Positions 32,099 to 42,567 of a stretch of DNA of 64,000 bases are shown piece after piece. The notes beneath the pieces were generated by a model. It saw only the letters and a program-made list of their open reading frames with translations. It was not told where the DNA came from and made no database searches. The position numbers were made by a program, and so were the translations under genes. Positions within the stretch are counted from its first letter, which is position 1. The number at the start of each line of letters is the position of its first letter. This stretch comes from Closterium sp. Naga37s-1 (Eukaryota > Streptophyta > Zygnematophyceae > Desmidiales > Closteriaceae): NCBI GenBank assembly GCA_947471745.1, contig CANJKZ010000078.1, positions 3,414,501 to 3,478,500 on the forward strand. The letters run 5' to 3'.

Positions 32099-33286
32099 CA
32101 CCCCCATAGTCAAAGTGGGGTGTAATCAGCACAATGAGCAGGTATAGCAGGAGTTCACAATAAGAAGCAAAGCTAGAGGTAATCACAGCGGGCAAGTGAG
32201 GAGGAGGAGGGACTGTGAGAGGAGAGAAGATGAGAGACGGCGGCTGAAGCTGCAGACACACGGGCAACAGGAGCTGCTGGCACAGTGGCTACCGGGACAG
32301 TGCGCCCCGGACTACTGGAGTAACTGGCTCACGGGCTACGACGAGCTACAGGAGCAACGGACCCTCGGGCGACAGGCGCAGCAGACTCTCTGGGCTACCA
32401 GGACAGTGCGCCCCGGACTACAGGTGCTGCGGACGACAAGACAGCAGCCTCCGCTCAACCTCCTCCAACTGTCTCACACACCCCCCACACACCCACTGCT
32501 TCACTCCTAACTCCACTTGCACGTCACCCCCCTAGTACCACTCCTTCGGCTCCCACACACCCACCCCCCTCAGCGGCAGCTGCAGCACTGGGAGACGGAG
32601 GAGGAGGAGGAGCAGGGGACGACGCACAGAAACTGCACCCCCATACCCCCCACCCCCAAACCCTAATTCAGGAGAACGGGCAGCAGCAGGGGTGGGGCGC
32701 CGTCAGAAGCACGGGGGACAGCGGGCAGCGCAGGGGCAGAGAAAACAGGGCGCCCACGGGCCTGGCGCAGCCCGTACGAACCGCGTGCGGGCGGCCCGAG
32801 GCGCGCCCTGGCCTGGCGCAGTCCGTACGGGCCGCGCGCGGGCTTGGCGCTGCCCGTACGGGCCGCGCGCGGGCCTGGCGCAGCCCGTACGGGCCGCGCG
32901 CGGGCCTGGCGCAGCCCGTACGGGCCGCGCGCAGGCTGTACAGGCCGCGCGCGGGCCCTACGCAGGTCGCGCAGGCCGCGACGGGCGACGGGGGGCGACG
33001 CGCGGGTCCCCGTCGCCCGTCGCAGCGCCTCCCGGGAGCGACGCGCGGAGTGACGGGGCAGAAAGCCGCCGCGCGCCTCGGGGCGCACGGCGGGCAGAAA
33101 ACCGCCGCGCGCCTCGGGGCGCACGGCGGGCAGAAAACCGCCGCACGCTCCGAGCGCGCGGCGGGATGAAAAATCCGTCGCACGCTAGGGGCGTGCAACA
33201 CACAGAGTAGCAGTAGCAGCGGAAGCAGTGAGGTGGTGGGCCCACCCACAGGATCGACCCAAGGGGATCGACCTGCTCTGATAGCA
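32099..33286 (-). other. Trim1 internal region, unit 1 (non-coding)
   Basis: Polypurine tract at 32099-32110, primer site at 33275-33286, GGGCCC at 33238-33243. The middle carries a ~31-bp tandem array, GGCCTGGCGCAGCCCGTACG type, at about 32760-32970, and a ~33-bp CGCCTCGGGGCGCACGGCGG repeat at 33068-33150. The frames of up to about 190 codons lie in this skewed DNA, show no domain, and are repeated only because the unit is duplicated. Confidence 0.85.
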
Positions 33287-33430
33287 TGTCAGAACTAGCA
33301 GTAGAAAGTAAGAATGAAGAAAGGAGGGGTTTCACTAGCAAGCAGTTGAGTACATATAGGAAACCCTAGATTGGGCTGTACTCGCTATAGAGCACCCCAC
33401 TGCAGGCTAGACAAATACAACATTCTGACA
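33287..33430 (-). repeat. Trim1 middle LTR
   Basis: 144 bp, identical to the outer two by eye. It has a primer site on its left and a polypurine tract on its right, so it serves both units. Confidence 0.95.
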
Positions 33431-34618
33431 CACCCCCATAGTCAAAGTGGGGTGTAATCAGCACAATGAGCAGGTATAGCAGGAGTTCACAATAAGAAGC
33501 AAAGCTAGAGGTAATCACAGCGGGCAAGTGAGGAGGAGGAGGGACTGTGAGAGGAGAGAAGATGAGAGACGGCGGCTGAAGCTGCAGACACACGGGCAAC
33601 AGGAGCTGCTGGCACAGTGGCTACCGGGACAGTGCGCCCCGGACTACTGGAGTAACTGGCTCACGGGCTACGACGAGCTACAGGAGCAACGGACCCTCGG
33701 GCGACAGGCGCAGCAGACTCTCTGGGCTACCAGGACAGTGCGCCCCGGACTACAGGTGCTGCGGACGACAAGACAGCAGCCTCCGCTCAACCTCCTCCAA
33801 CTGTCTCACACACCCCCCACACACCCACTGCTTCACTCCTAACTCCACTTGCACGTCACCCCCCTAGTACCACTCCTTCGGCTCCCACACACCCACCCCC
33901 CTCAGCGGCAGCTGCAGCACTGGGAGACGGAGGAGGAGGAGGAGCAGGGGACGACGCACAGAAACTGCACCCCCATACCCCCCACCCCCAAACCCTAATT
34001 CAGGAGAACGGGCAGCAGCAGGGGTGGGGCGCCGTCAGAAGCACGGGGGACAGCGGGCAGCGCAGGGGCAGAGAAAACAGGGCGCCCACGGGCCTGGCGC
34101 AGCCCGTACGAACCGCGTGCGGGCGGCCCGAGGCGCGCCCTGGCCTGGCGCAGTCCGTACGGGCCGCGCGCGGGCTTGGCGCTGCCCGTACGGGCCGCGC
34201 GCGGGCCTGGCGCAGCCCGTACGGGCCGCGCGCGGGCCTGGCGCAGCCCGTACGGGCCGCGCGCAGGCTGTACAGGCCGCGCGCGGGCCCTACGCAGGTC
34301 GCGCAGGCCGCGACGGGCGACGGGGGGCGACGCGCGGGTCCCCGTCGCCCGTCGCAGCGCCTCCCGGGAGCGACGCGCGGAGTGACGGGGCAGAAAGCCG
34401 CCGCGCGCCTCGGGGCGCACGGCGGGCAGAAAACCGCCGCGCGCCTCGGGGCGCACGGCGGGCAGAAAACCGCCGCACGCTCGGAGCGTGCGGCGGGATG
34501 AAAAATCCGTCGCACGCTAGGGGCGTGCAACACACAGAGTAGCAGTAGCAGCGGAAGCAGTGAGGTGGTGGGCCCACCCACAGGATCGACCCAAGGGGAT
34601 CGACCTGCTCTGATAGCA
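33431..34618 (-). other. Trim1 internal region, unit 2 (non-coding)
   Basis: Same content as unit 1, shifted by 1,332 bp. Primer site 34607-34618, GGGCCC 34570-34575, tandem array about 34092-34302. Confidence 0.85.
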
Positions 34619-34762
34619 TGTCAGAACTAGCAGTAGAAAGTAAGAATGAAGAAAGGAGGGGTTTCACTAGCAAGCAGTTGAGTACATATAGGAAACCCTA
34701 GATTGGGCTGTACTCGCTATAGAGCACCCCACTGCAGGCTAGACAAATACAACATTCTGACA
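34619..34762 (-). repeat. Trim1 LTR, 5' copy
   Basis: 144 bp, followed by the CTTGA target duplication at 34763-34767 and the resumed Gy1 integrase. Confidence 0.95.
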
Positions 34763-34767
34763 CTTGA

Positions 34768-35200
34768 CACACGCAACTTGGACCTGTCTCACCTACCGTC
34801 CAAGCTCCGGCCTCACTTCTGTGGTCCCTTTCGCGTTGAGGCACAGGTGACACCCGTAACATTCCATTTGCGCTTACCTACTATGTAGAAGCTTCACAAT
34901 GCTTTCCATGTTCAGCTACTGAAGCCCTACAAGGACCCCAACCAACAGTTTCAGGGACGGCAGCTACCACCACCACCACCTGTTCTCATACAGGATGAAC
35001 CAGAGTACGAGGTGGAAAGCGTTCTTACTCATCGGCGCCGTGGCGGCAAGGCCCTCGAGTTCCTGATACGCTGGAAGGGATATGACCCATCGAAGGACAG
35101 ATGGGTTGCAGAAGCTGATATGGGCAACGCACGCCGTGCTCTCAAGGATTATCTCGTCAATCAGGGTGTTTCTCATGCCACCCAGCTTTGGGGGGGGACG
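34768..35200 (+). pseudogene. Gy1 integrase C-terminus and chromodomain
   Basis: It continues VLLD from 31954 as TRNLDLSHLPSKLRPHFCGPF, the GPY/F-type end of Gypsy integrase. There is a stop near 34886, then HNAFHVQLLKPY-type sequence. From about 35006 the chromodomain reads YEVESVLTHRRR, ALEFLIRWKGYDPSKDRWV, and ARRALKDYL. The chromodomain marks a chromovirus; it is known to steer integration toward modified histones. A purine tract TTTGGGGGGGGACG precedes the 3' LTR. Confidence 0.9.
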
Positions 35201-35572
35201 TGTGAGAGTACGACGGCTTATGCTAGCTTTGCTTGCTTGCCTTGACCTTATTCTGCTATTTCTAGCTTAGTTTTATTTTATCATGCATGCTTATGCTTGA
35301 TTTTCTATGTTAGGTGCTTTCCTATATTTTATTTTAGTTATAGCACCGAACCAGGTTGCGTGTTCCAGATTCCAGGCTTTTCGGTTGCCACCGAATTGAC
35401 TTCTACCGAATTCGGGAAGGTTCTGTTGGGGACGCTTCGCGACCCTCAAAACATTCGCGTAACACCTGGGTTACTGGCCTTGTGTCGAGACTATATATAG
35501 CCTCGTGTTGCACCAAAGTGGATCATTCAACACATTTCTCATTTTCTGAACTCGATCCTATCGATCCTCACA
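35201..35572 (+). repeat. Gy1 3' LTR
   Basis: 372 bp, TGTGAGAGTACGACGGC to TCCTCACA. It shares the ACCGAATTCGGGAAGG block and TATATATAG with the 5' LTR but differs by many substitutions and indels. Confidence 0.88.
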
Positions 35573-35793
35573 GTCAGCACCCCCTAGAACCAGCACCCCC
35601 AGAGCCTGCACCTCCAGAGTCACCACCCCCAACAGCACCAGAGTTCACAGCGACAAGCTGCAGAGGCGGCGAAGACGGCTGGGGCGGAAAACCAGGAGGG
35701 GTCTCCAAGCGTGGTGAGCGGCGAGAGGCCGCTGTGTTGTCAGCAGCAGGGTCACCCCCCCCATCCGGGGTAGAGGGGTTTGACGAGACCTCC
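35573..35793 (-). pseudogene. Copia linker fragment between two Gypsy LTRs
   Basis: On the minus strand it encodes a Pro/Ser-rich then Gly/Ala-rich low-complexity stretch (SGGAGSGGAGS) like the integrase-RT linker of the short-LTR clade. No domain. It may belong to the same copy as 1-826. Confidence 0.5.
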
Positions 35794-36111
35794 TGTGAGA
35801 GTACGATGGCTCTGCCTACACACATTTACTTGACCATGCATTATCTTGCTCCTTGTGCTTGATTCTTGTTTTCCTAAATTTGTTGCTTGAACTATATTTA
35901 TTATATCTATAGGCACTGAATTCTGTTCTTTTGGGTTGACACCAAGGGGTTTCTACCGAATTTGGGAAGGACCCGTTCGGGACGCTTCGCGATCCTCATC
36001 ACCTTCTCATAACATCCTGGTCACTAGCCTTGTTTCGTTCCTATATATAGCCCCGTAGTTTGTATCTCAGATTCATTAATTGATTTCTGAACTCGATCCT
36101 TGATCCTCACA
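35794..36111 (+). repeat. Gy2 LTR (second Gypsy element)
   Basis: 318 bp, TGTGAGAGTACGATGGC to TCCTCACA, with the clade's CTACCGAATTTGGGAAGG block, GACGCTTCGCG and TATATATAG. A degenerate primer site CTTGATATTTGTAGC follows at 36112, so this is a 5' LTR. Confidence 0.85.
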
Positions 36112-36274
36112 CTTGATATTTGTAGCGAGTTTGCACCAGAAGGTCTTCAACCGCTAAAAACCCAGCCTTTAGAAAACCGTGGGGGCGACGATGAAAAGTG
36201 CAGATTCGGGTACGTAGAACCAGCTCCGCGTTATTTTTCGGTCCCCCTCAACCCAGTTTTCGAACACGTGAGAC
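36112..36274 (+). other. Gy2 leader
   Basis: Region between the primer site and gag. No feature beyond the primer site is recognised. Confidence 0.6.
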
Positions 36275-36451
36275 ATGGAGGGGAAAGGCGACAATGTTTT
36301 GCAACAAATCCCAGTACTTCATACTGAGCAGGAGCAGACTCGTTTGACGCTTCTACGACTGGATGCGTTGATCGCGAACCAATCGGCGGCCACAGCGGCA
36401 GCAGCGAACGAAGCAGCGACGGCAGCAATAGCGGCGGTGATCCGTACCTAG
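36275..36451 (+). pseudogene. Gy2 gag N-terminus
   Basis: A 58-codon frame from ATG 36275 to TAG 36449-36451: MEGKGDNVLQQIPVLHTEQ, then a leucine-rich helix (QTRLTLLRLDALIANQ), then an Ala-rich tail. Its place after LTR and primer site, and a heptad-like pattern, fit the start of a Gypsy Gag, the part that Gy1 lacks. It is cut by Cop6 C-rich leader sequence, which begins at the stop codon. Too short to be useful alone. Confidence 0.6.
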
Positions 36452-37013
36452 CCTCGCGCCCAGCCCCCCGTCCTTCGCCCAGCGCCCGACCCCGTCTCTT
36501 GCCAGCGCTCGGCCCCGTACCTAGCCCCGCGCCCGGCCCCGTACCTGCTCAGCGCCCGGCCCCGTACCTGCCCAGCGCCCGGCCCCGTACCTGCCCAGCG
36601 CCCGGCCCCGTACCTGCCCAGCGCCTGGCCCCGTACCTGCCCAGCGCCCGGCCCCGTACCTGCCCAGCGCCCGGCCCCGTACCTGCCCAACGCCCGGCCC
36701 CGTACCTACCCAGCGCCCGGCCGTGTACCTGCCCAGCGCCCGGCCCTGTACCTGCCCAGCGCCCAGCCCCGTACCTGCCCAGCGCCCAGCCCCGTACCTG
36801 ACCTGCGCCCGGCCCCTTGTTAGGCCCCTCGGCCCCACCTCAGAGCCCGGCGCCCGGCCCCCCGGCCCTTGTTTGGCCCCTCGGCCCCCTAGGCCCCTCG
36901 CCCCCCACTAGGCCCCCCCCGGCCCCTTGTTTGGCCCCGCGGCCCCTAGGCCCCTCGGCCCCACCTCATAGCCCGGCGCCCGGCCCCCCGGCCCCTTGTT
37001 TGGCCCCTCGGCC
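36452..37013 (+). other. Cop6 leader, part 1
   Basis: Tandem array of about 22 nt, GCCCGGCCCCGTACCTGCCCA type, at about 36520-36800, followed by GGCCCCTCGGCCCC-type repeats as in Cop5. Frames on both strands are Pro/Ala or Gly/Arg repeats and not genes. Confidence 0.8.
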
Positions 37014-38033
37014 TGTTGTGCCAAAGTACTATAGTGGCACGGTCATCGCACTCCCATTCAGCCTACAAGCCTGCTCAGATTCTGGAATTTTGTGGGGTGG
37101 TGCTTCAACATGTGTTCTTCAAATCCTCAAAGTTTCAGAGTTTTTGAAGCAGTTTACAATGCATTGCAACATTTTTAGTTTCAAGACTTATGGCATCCTG
37201 GAAGTGTGTGTTACTTTTTTTTGGTAACACCCGAGTTCACCATTTCGGCTGCTGACTCATCTACCGAGCTCTGATTGGTCTGAAAATCGGTGTGGCAGTC
37301 CTTTGCCATGTTGTGCAGGTGGTCACCGAGTTTCAAGACAACCCAGCATCGGAGCAGCACGTGACAGCTGTCGAAAGTTACTGTTCCGTAGTCATGGTGC
37401 ACTGTTGGCAGCATTTCCCTTGCCACCCTTTCATTGTTGTCATGCCAATAGTGCAGGGACAGAGAATGAGACAAGAAGTACAGGTGGTCAAGTGGGACTC
37501 TACCACCCTCCTTTTGAGAAGTGTGGTCTTCCTGGAAGCAGCTTGCAAGAGGGTGCAAGTGGGAAGACAAGCTGACTCATAGTTGGCTTGACTCACTATT
37601 GGTAGCCTTGAGTACAGCTCTGAACATCCAAGTGTGGTTGGCTTTGCTGACCTAGCTGGGACGTTTCCCATCCTTCTCTAGCCTTTCTCCCCTAGGACTC
37701 AACCTTCTCTGAGTTCCCAGGATGGTCCCAACCCCTTAAGAGTCCCCTAGGCAATGTTGCACTTAACCTCTTCCTTGCATCAATGAAGCTACTCGTTTTT
37801 CAGCCGAGCTTACGTTTTTGTTCACTGCGTAGCGCATACAACTCTGATGAAAGCAAGCCATATACCGTTGGAAAGCAGATACCTGAAGCTAACGTCTGTC
37901 CAAGTTTCAGCTTCGTTTGTTATCGGAGCTGATCGTGACGGCGTTTTGAACAGAGGCGGTTCGAAGTCATCAGATTCTGCTTAGGTGGTTTCAAGGGCAT
38001 CTACGACCCCTAAGTGGACTCTAGACTATAACA
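37014..38033. mobile_element. Solo-LTR-like insertion in the Cop6 leader
   Basis: 1,020 bp of mixed-composition DNA abruptly bounded by C-rich leader. It begins TGTTGTGCC and ends TATAACA (TGTT/AACA ends), with a 5-bp duplication CGGCC on both sides (37009-37013, 38034-38038). The duplication is in repetitive sequence and so weak alone, but together with TG/CA ends it fits a solo LTR of an unseen family. No primer site, polypurine tract or coding domain inside. Confidence 0.7.
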
Positions 38034-39831
38034 CGGCCCCCTAGGCCCCTCGGCCTCCCTAGGCCCCCCCGGCCCCTTGTTTGGCCCCGCGGCCCCTAGG
38101 CCCCTCGGCCCCACCTCATAGCCCGGCGCCCGGCCCCCCGGCCCCTTGTTTGGCCCTTCGGCCCCCATCGGCCCCTCGGCCCCCCTAGCCCCCCCCCGGC
38201 CCCTTGTTTGGCCCCGCGGCCCCTAGGCCCCTCGGCCCCACCTCATAGCCCGGCGCCCGGCCCCCCCCGGCCCCTTGTTTGGCCCCTCGGCCCCCTAGGC
38301 CCCTCGGCCCCCCTAGGCCCCCCCCGGCCCCTTGTTTGGCCCCTCGGCCAGCGCCCGGCCCCGTACCTAGCCCCACGCCCGGCCCCATTCCGCGCCCAGC
38401 GCCCGGCCCCGTACCTGCCCAGCGCCCGGCCCCGTACCTGCCCAGCGCCCGGCCCCGTACCTGCCCAGCGCCTGGCCCCGTACCTGCCCAGCGCCCGGCC
38501 CTGTACCTGCCCAGCGCCCGGCCCCGTACGTGCCCAGCGCCTGGCCCCGTACCTGACCTGCGCCCGGCCCCCTGTTTGGCCCCGCGGCCCCCAGGCCCCT
38601 TGTTTGGCCCCTCGGCCCCCAGGCCCCTTGTTTGGCCCCTCGGCCCCCTAGGCCCCCCGGCCCCTCGGCCCCACCCCATAGCCCGGCGCCCGGCCCCCCG
38701 GCCCCTTGTTTGGCCCCTCGGCCCCCTAGGCCCCTCGGCCTCCCTAGGGCCCCCCGGCACCTTGTTTGGCCCCGCGGCCCCTAGGCCCCTCGGCCCCACC
38801 TCATAGCCCGGCGCCCGCCCCCCCCCCCCCCCCCCCAGGCCCCTTGTTTGGCCCCTCGGCCCCCCTAGGCCCCTCGGCCCCCCTAGGCCCCCCGGCCCCT
38901 TGTTTGGCCCCGCGGCCCCTAGGCCCCTTGGCCCCACCTCATAGCCCGGTGCCCGGCCCCCCGGCCCCTTGTTTCGCCCCTCGGCCCCCTAGGCCCCTCA
39001 GCCCCCCCTAGGCCCCCCCGGCCCCTTGTTTGGCCCCTCGGCCCCTAGGCCCCTCGGCCCCACCTCAAAGCACGGCGCACGCCCCCCACCCGGCTCCTTG
39101 TTTGGCCCCTCGGCCCCTAGGCCCCTCGGCCCCACCTCAAAGCACGGCGCACGTCCCCCCCCCCGGCCCCTTGTTTGGCCCCTCGGCCCCCTAGGCCCCT
39201 CGGCCCCCCCTAGGCCCCCCGGCCCCTTGTTTGGCCCCGCGGCCCCTAGGCCCCTCGGCCCCACCTCAAAGCACGGCGCCCGGCCCTCCCCGGCCCCTTG
39301 TTTGGCCCCTCGGCCCCCTAGGCCCCCCGGCCCCTTGTTTGGCCCCGCGGCCCCTAGGCCCCTCGGCCCCACCTCAAAGCCCGGAGCCCGGCCCCCCGGC
39401 CCCTTGTTTGGCCCCTCGGCCCCCTAGGCCCCTCGGCCCCACCTCAAAGCCCGGAGCCCAGCCACCCGGCCCCTTGTTTGGCCCCTCGGCCCCCTAGGCC
39501 CCTCGGCCCCCCTAGGCCCCCCGGCCCCTTGTTTGGCCCCGCGGCCCCTAGGCCCCTCGGCCCCACCTCAGAGCCCGGCGCCCGGCCCCCCGGCCCCTTG
39601 TTTGGCCCCTCGGCCCCCTAGGCCCCTCGGCCCCCCTAGGCCCCCCCGGCCCCTTGTTTGGCCACGCGGCCCCTAGGCCTCTCGGCCCCCTAGGCCCCTC
39701 GGCCCCTCGGCCCCTAGGCCCTCTTGTGTGGCCCCTCGGCCCCTAGGCCCCTCGGCTCCGCCCCTTCGCTACTACTACTGCTGTTCCTGCTGCTCCTACT
39801 GCCGCCCCGCGTGCCGCCTAGATTGCCCACT
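38034..39831 (+). other. Cop6 leader, part 2
   Basis: C-rich repeats of the GGCCCCTTGTTTGGCCCCTC type, with a second block of the CCCCGTACCTGCCCAGCG array near 38350-38560. It ends in a CTACTACTACTGCTG run just before the gag ATG. With part 1 it totals about 2.4 kb, the longest leader in the window. Confidence 0.8.
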
Positions 39832-42567
39832 ATGACTTCTCTTCGTCGTCGCGGTGGGAGTGGTGACGGCGGTGGTGAAGGTAGTGGGGGTGGTGGCGGC
39901 CGTCCAAGCAGTCCCTGTGGAGCTGTTCGGTGGGGAGCTTCTGGCGGTGGCCAGCAGCGTCAGCGCGAGTCCCTTACACCCCAGCAGCTACGTGAGTGGT
40001 GCACTAGTAGGGGTGGTGGCGGCGGCAGTAGTGGCGGTCACTCTGCAGCCGTTCAGTTGGGAGTTCCTGGCGGTGGCCTGACGCACATGCAGCGGCGTCC
40101 GCGCGAGACCCTTACGCCTCAGCAGCTTCATGAGTGGTACGTTCAGCGTGGGGCGTCTCCGAGTAGTACTCGCTGCCCGTACGTCATTCGCACAGGTGAC
40201 CAGGCTGGTCAGACTTGCAGGACATTTGGTCTCACACAGTCTCGCTGCTTCTCCTGTCTGAGCGACACCTGGTGTGCAGAGTTTGGCGACGCGACTGAGC
40301 TTCCCCGCTGGCTCGAGCTGGCTAGGCAGCGTGTGGATATCTTTGCTCTAGACTATGATGCTCTTCTCACTGCTATGTATGCTTTGTCTTTTAGTGCGAA
40401 GGGTGACTGTTCCCGGTGTGTGCCACCTGACCCAGGTGTGGCGGCTGCTGCTCTAGGTGCTAGTGCGTCTTGTACTCCCCCTGGTACTGCGCCTGCTGAG
40501 GCATTGCACTCCTTCACGTTGGACTCCGGCGCCTCGCGCTGTTTCTTTCGTGACAGCACCACTCTCACTCCTCTTCCTGCACCTGTTCCGGTCAGACTGG
40601 CTGACCCCTCTGGGGGCCCTGTCGTTGCCAGTTCCTCCACTGTCCTCCCGTGTCCGGCGGTTCCGTCCGGCTCACTGTCAGGTCTTCACCTCCCCTCGTT
40701 CTCTACGAATTTGGTGAGTACCGCTGCCCTTCAGGATGCGATGGTCACTACCACCACTCCTGGGGGTCAGCGTGTGTCGATCTGCACGTGCACACGGACG
40801 GGGCGTCAGCTGGCTACGTTCACTCGTCGGCCAGTGTCGAGTCTGTACACACTGGCTACCGAGCCTCCTGAGGTCGCTGCGTCTGCTCAGGTGTCCGCGT
40901 CAGGTCAGGTAGCCGCCTCTTGCTCGTGTCGCCTCCTGTCGCACCAGACTCTTCTTTGGCACCACCGCCTTGGTCACCCCTCCCTGCCACGCCTTCGTGG
41001 CATGCACTCCCGTCTTCTTGTCTCTGGTCTCCCCAGGTCTCTGCCTCCCCTGCCGCCCTCAGCTGCCCCGCCCTGTCTTCCTTGCGTCGAGGGGTGGCAG
41101 CGCGCCGCTCCTCACTCCTCCTCGTTTCCCCCGACGACTGCTCCCCTGCAGACCCTCCACATGGACGTGTGGGGCCCAGCCCGCGTCAGTGGACAGGGCC
41201 GCGAGCGCTACTTTTTGCTGGTAGTTGACGACTACACGCGGTACACCACAGTCTTCCCCTTGCGCAGCAAGGGTGAAGTCTCTGCTGTCTCGATCCCTTG
41301 GATCCGCACAGTCCGTCTCCAGCTGCGCGAGCGTTTCGGCCAGGACCTTCGTGTCCTGCGTCTGCACTCTGACAGAGGTGGTGAGTTCTCCTCCGACCTC
41401 TTGCGGGACTTTTGTCGTGGGGAGGGCATTCTCCAGTCGTTCACGCTTCCGGACTCACCTAAGCAAAATGGGATTGCTGAGCGCCGCATTGGCTTAGTCA
41501 TGGAGGTCGCTCGTACCTCCATGATTCATGCGGCCGCTCCCCATTTTCTCTGGCCGTTTGCGGTCCGGTACACTGCGCATCAGCTCAACCTTTGGCCCCG
41601 TGTCTCCTTGCCGGAGACCTCGCCCACACTGCGTTGGACGGGGAAGGTTGGCGATGCGTCGGTGTTCCGGGTCTGGGGTTCTCGTTCCTTTGTTCGCGAT
41701 ACGTCCGCGGACAAGCTCTCCGCCCGCGCCATTCCCTGCGTCTTCCTTGGCTTTGTCCCTGACGCGCCTGGCTGGCAGTTTTACCACCCCACCTCGTGCC
41801 GTGTCCTCCCTTCTCAGGACGTCACGTTCGACGAGTCGGTTCCCTTCTACTGTCTCTTCCCCTACCGCTCTGCCCCTTCCCCGCTCCCACTGCTCTTCCT
41901 TGCTCCCGGTCCACCTCCGGTAGACCCCCTTCTGCCCCAGGGTCCTCCTCCCTCGGGAGTGTCTCAGGTAGACCCTCTCGCTGGTACTGCACCTGTTCAG
42001 GTAGCTGTCGTCTCAGGTGCTGCTCCAGGTGCTGCGTCTGGGGGTGCTGCGTCTGGGGGTGCGGAGCCGGGGGGTGCGGGGTCTGAGGGTGCTGGGTCTG
42101 GGGGTGCTGTGCCTGAGGGTGTTGAGCCTGGGGGTGCTGAGTCGGAGGGTGCAGAGTCTGGGGGTGCTGCTTCGTCTGGAGGTCCAGCTGGTGCTTCACC
42201 GCGACTGTCCTCGGAGCCGCTGCGTGAGTGGCTTGTTCAGTGCCCACACCGTTGGAGTGGAGCTGCTGGGGCTGGCGAGCCTGGAGATGCTGGAGCTGGA
42301 GGTGCTGCTGTTACTAATGGAGCTGGAGACCCTACGGAGCCTGGAGCAGCCGGCGCCGGAGGCGCTGGAGCTGGTGTAGCTGGAGTTGGAGGCCCTGGCG
42401 CAGGAGGCGCTGGAGCTGCAGGAGCTGGAGCTGTTGACCCTGGAGCTGGAGGTGCTGGAGGCACTGTGCGGCCGCGCCCGTACTTCGTTCCCCTGCTTCA
42501 GCAGGTTCTTGGTGTCCGGTCTTCTACTGGTCTTCCTCCTCCCTTCCTTTGTCCACCGCCTGACTAG
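39832..42567 (+). pseudogene. Cop6 gag, protease, integrase (gag N-terminus lost)
   Basis: Start at 39832 (MTSLRRRGGSG). The capsid-like domain present in Cop1, 4, 5 and 8 is absent: the frame goes straight to a short Gly-rich stretch. Two successive PQQLREW/PQQLHEW modules (about 39976 and 40114) follow, then the Cys/His motif with its His lost (40171-40245), protease LDSGAS near 40520, integrase HHCC near 40960-41090, HMDVWGP near 41158, HSDRGGEF near 41366, NGIAERR near 41470, and a Gly/Ala linker with a third LREW module near 42215. A TAG ends it at 42565, where Cop5 has Gln. Loss of the capsid domain should prevent particle assembly. Confidence 0.9.

Larger units (their letters stand above)
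31955..34762 (-). mobile_element. Trim1: two-unit non-autonomous LTR element (TRIM-like)
   Basis: Three 144-bp LTRs (31955-32098, 33287-33430, 34619-34762), apparently identical, separate two 1,188-bp internal regions that differ at only two bases seen (near 33152 and 33159, against 34484 and 34491). Period 1,332 bp. Each internal region has a primer site beside one LTR (TGCTATCAGAGC, minus strand) and CTATGGGGGTG beside the other. It encodes no retroviral proteins. A perfect target duplication CTTGA (31950-31954, 34763-34767) shows one insertion site in Gy1 integrase. Confidence 0.95.
827..35572 (+). mobile_element. Gy1: Ty3/Gypsy chromovirus, split by five insertions
   Basis: Its parts are collinear once later insertions are removed: 5' LTR 827-1174, gag 1175-1403 and 6829-7260, an unresolved segment at 7261-7378, 11087-11432 and 17792-17860, RT 17861-18301, RNase H and integrase 30498-31954, chromodomain 34768-35060, and 3' LTR 35201-35572. 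Reading resumes across the Trim1 and Cop4 junctions, and gag sense resumes across Cop1. The remaining Gypsy sequence is about 4.3 kb, short for an autonomous element. The N-terminal gag, protease and early RT are missing or unrecognisable, and there are many stops. The two LTRs differ strongly, so this is the oldest insertion in the tower. No target duplication is visible: CACAT on the left, GTCAG on the right. Confidence 0.85.

Noticed and set aside
32668..34581. Repeated frames of 104-193 codons in Trim1, present twice
   Set aside because: The duplication is that of the whole element. The frames are compositional, overlap on both strands, and have no domain.
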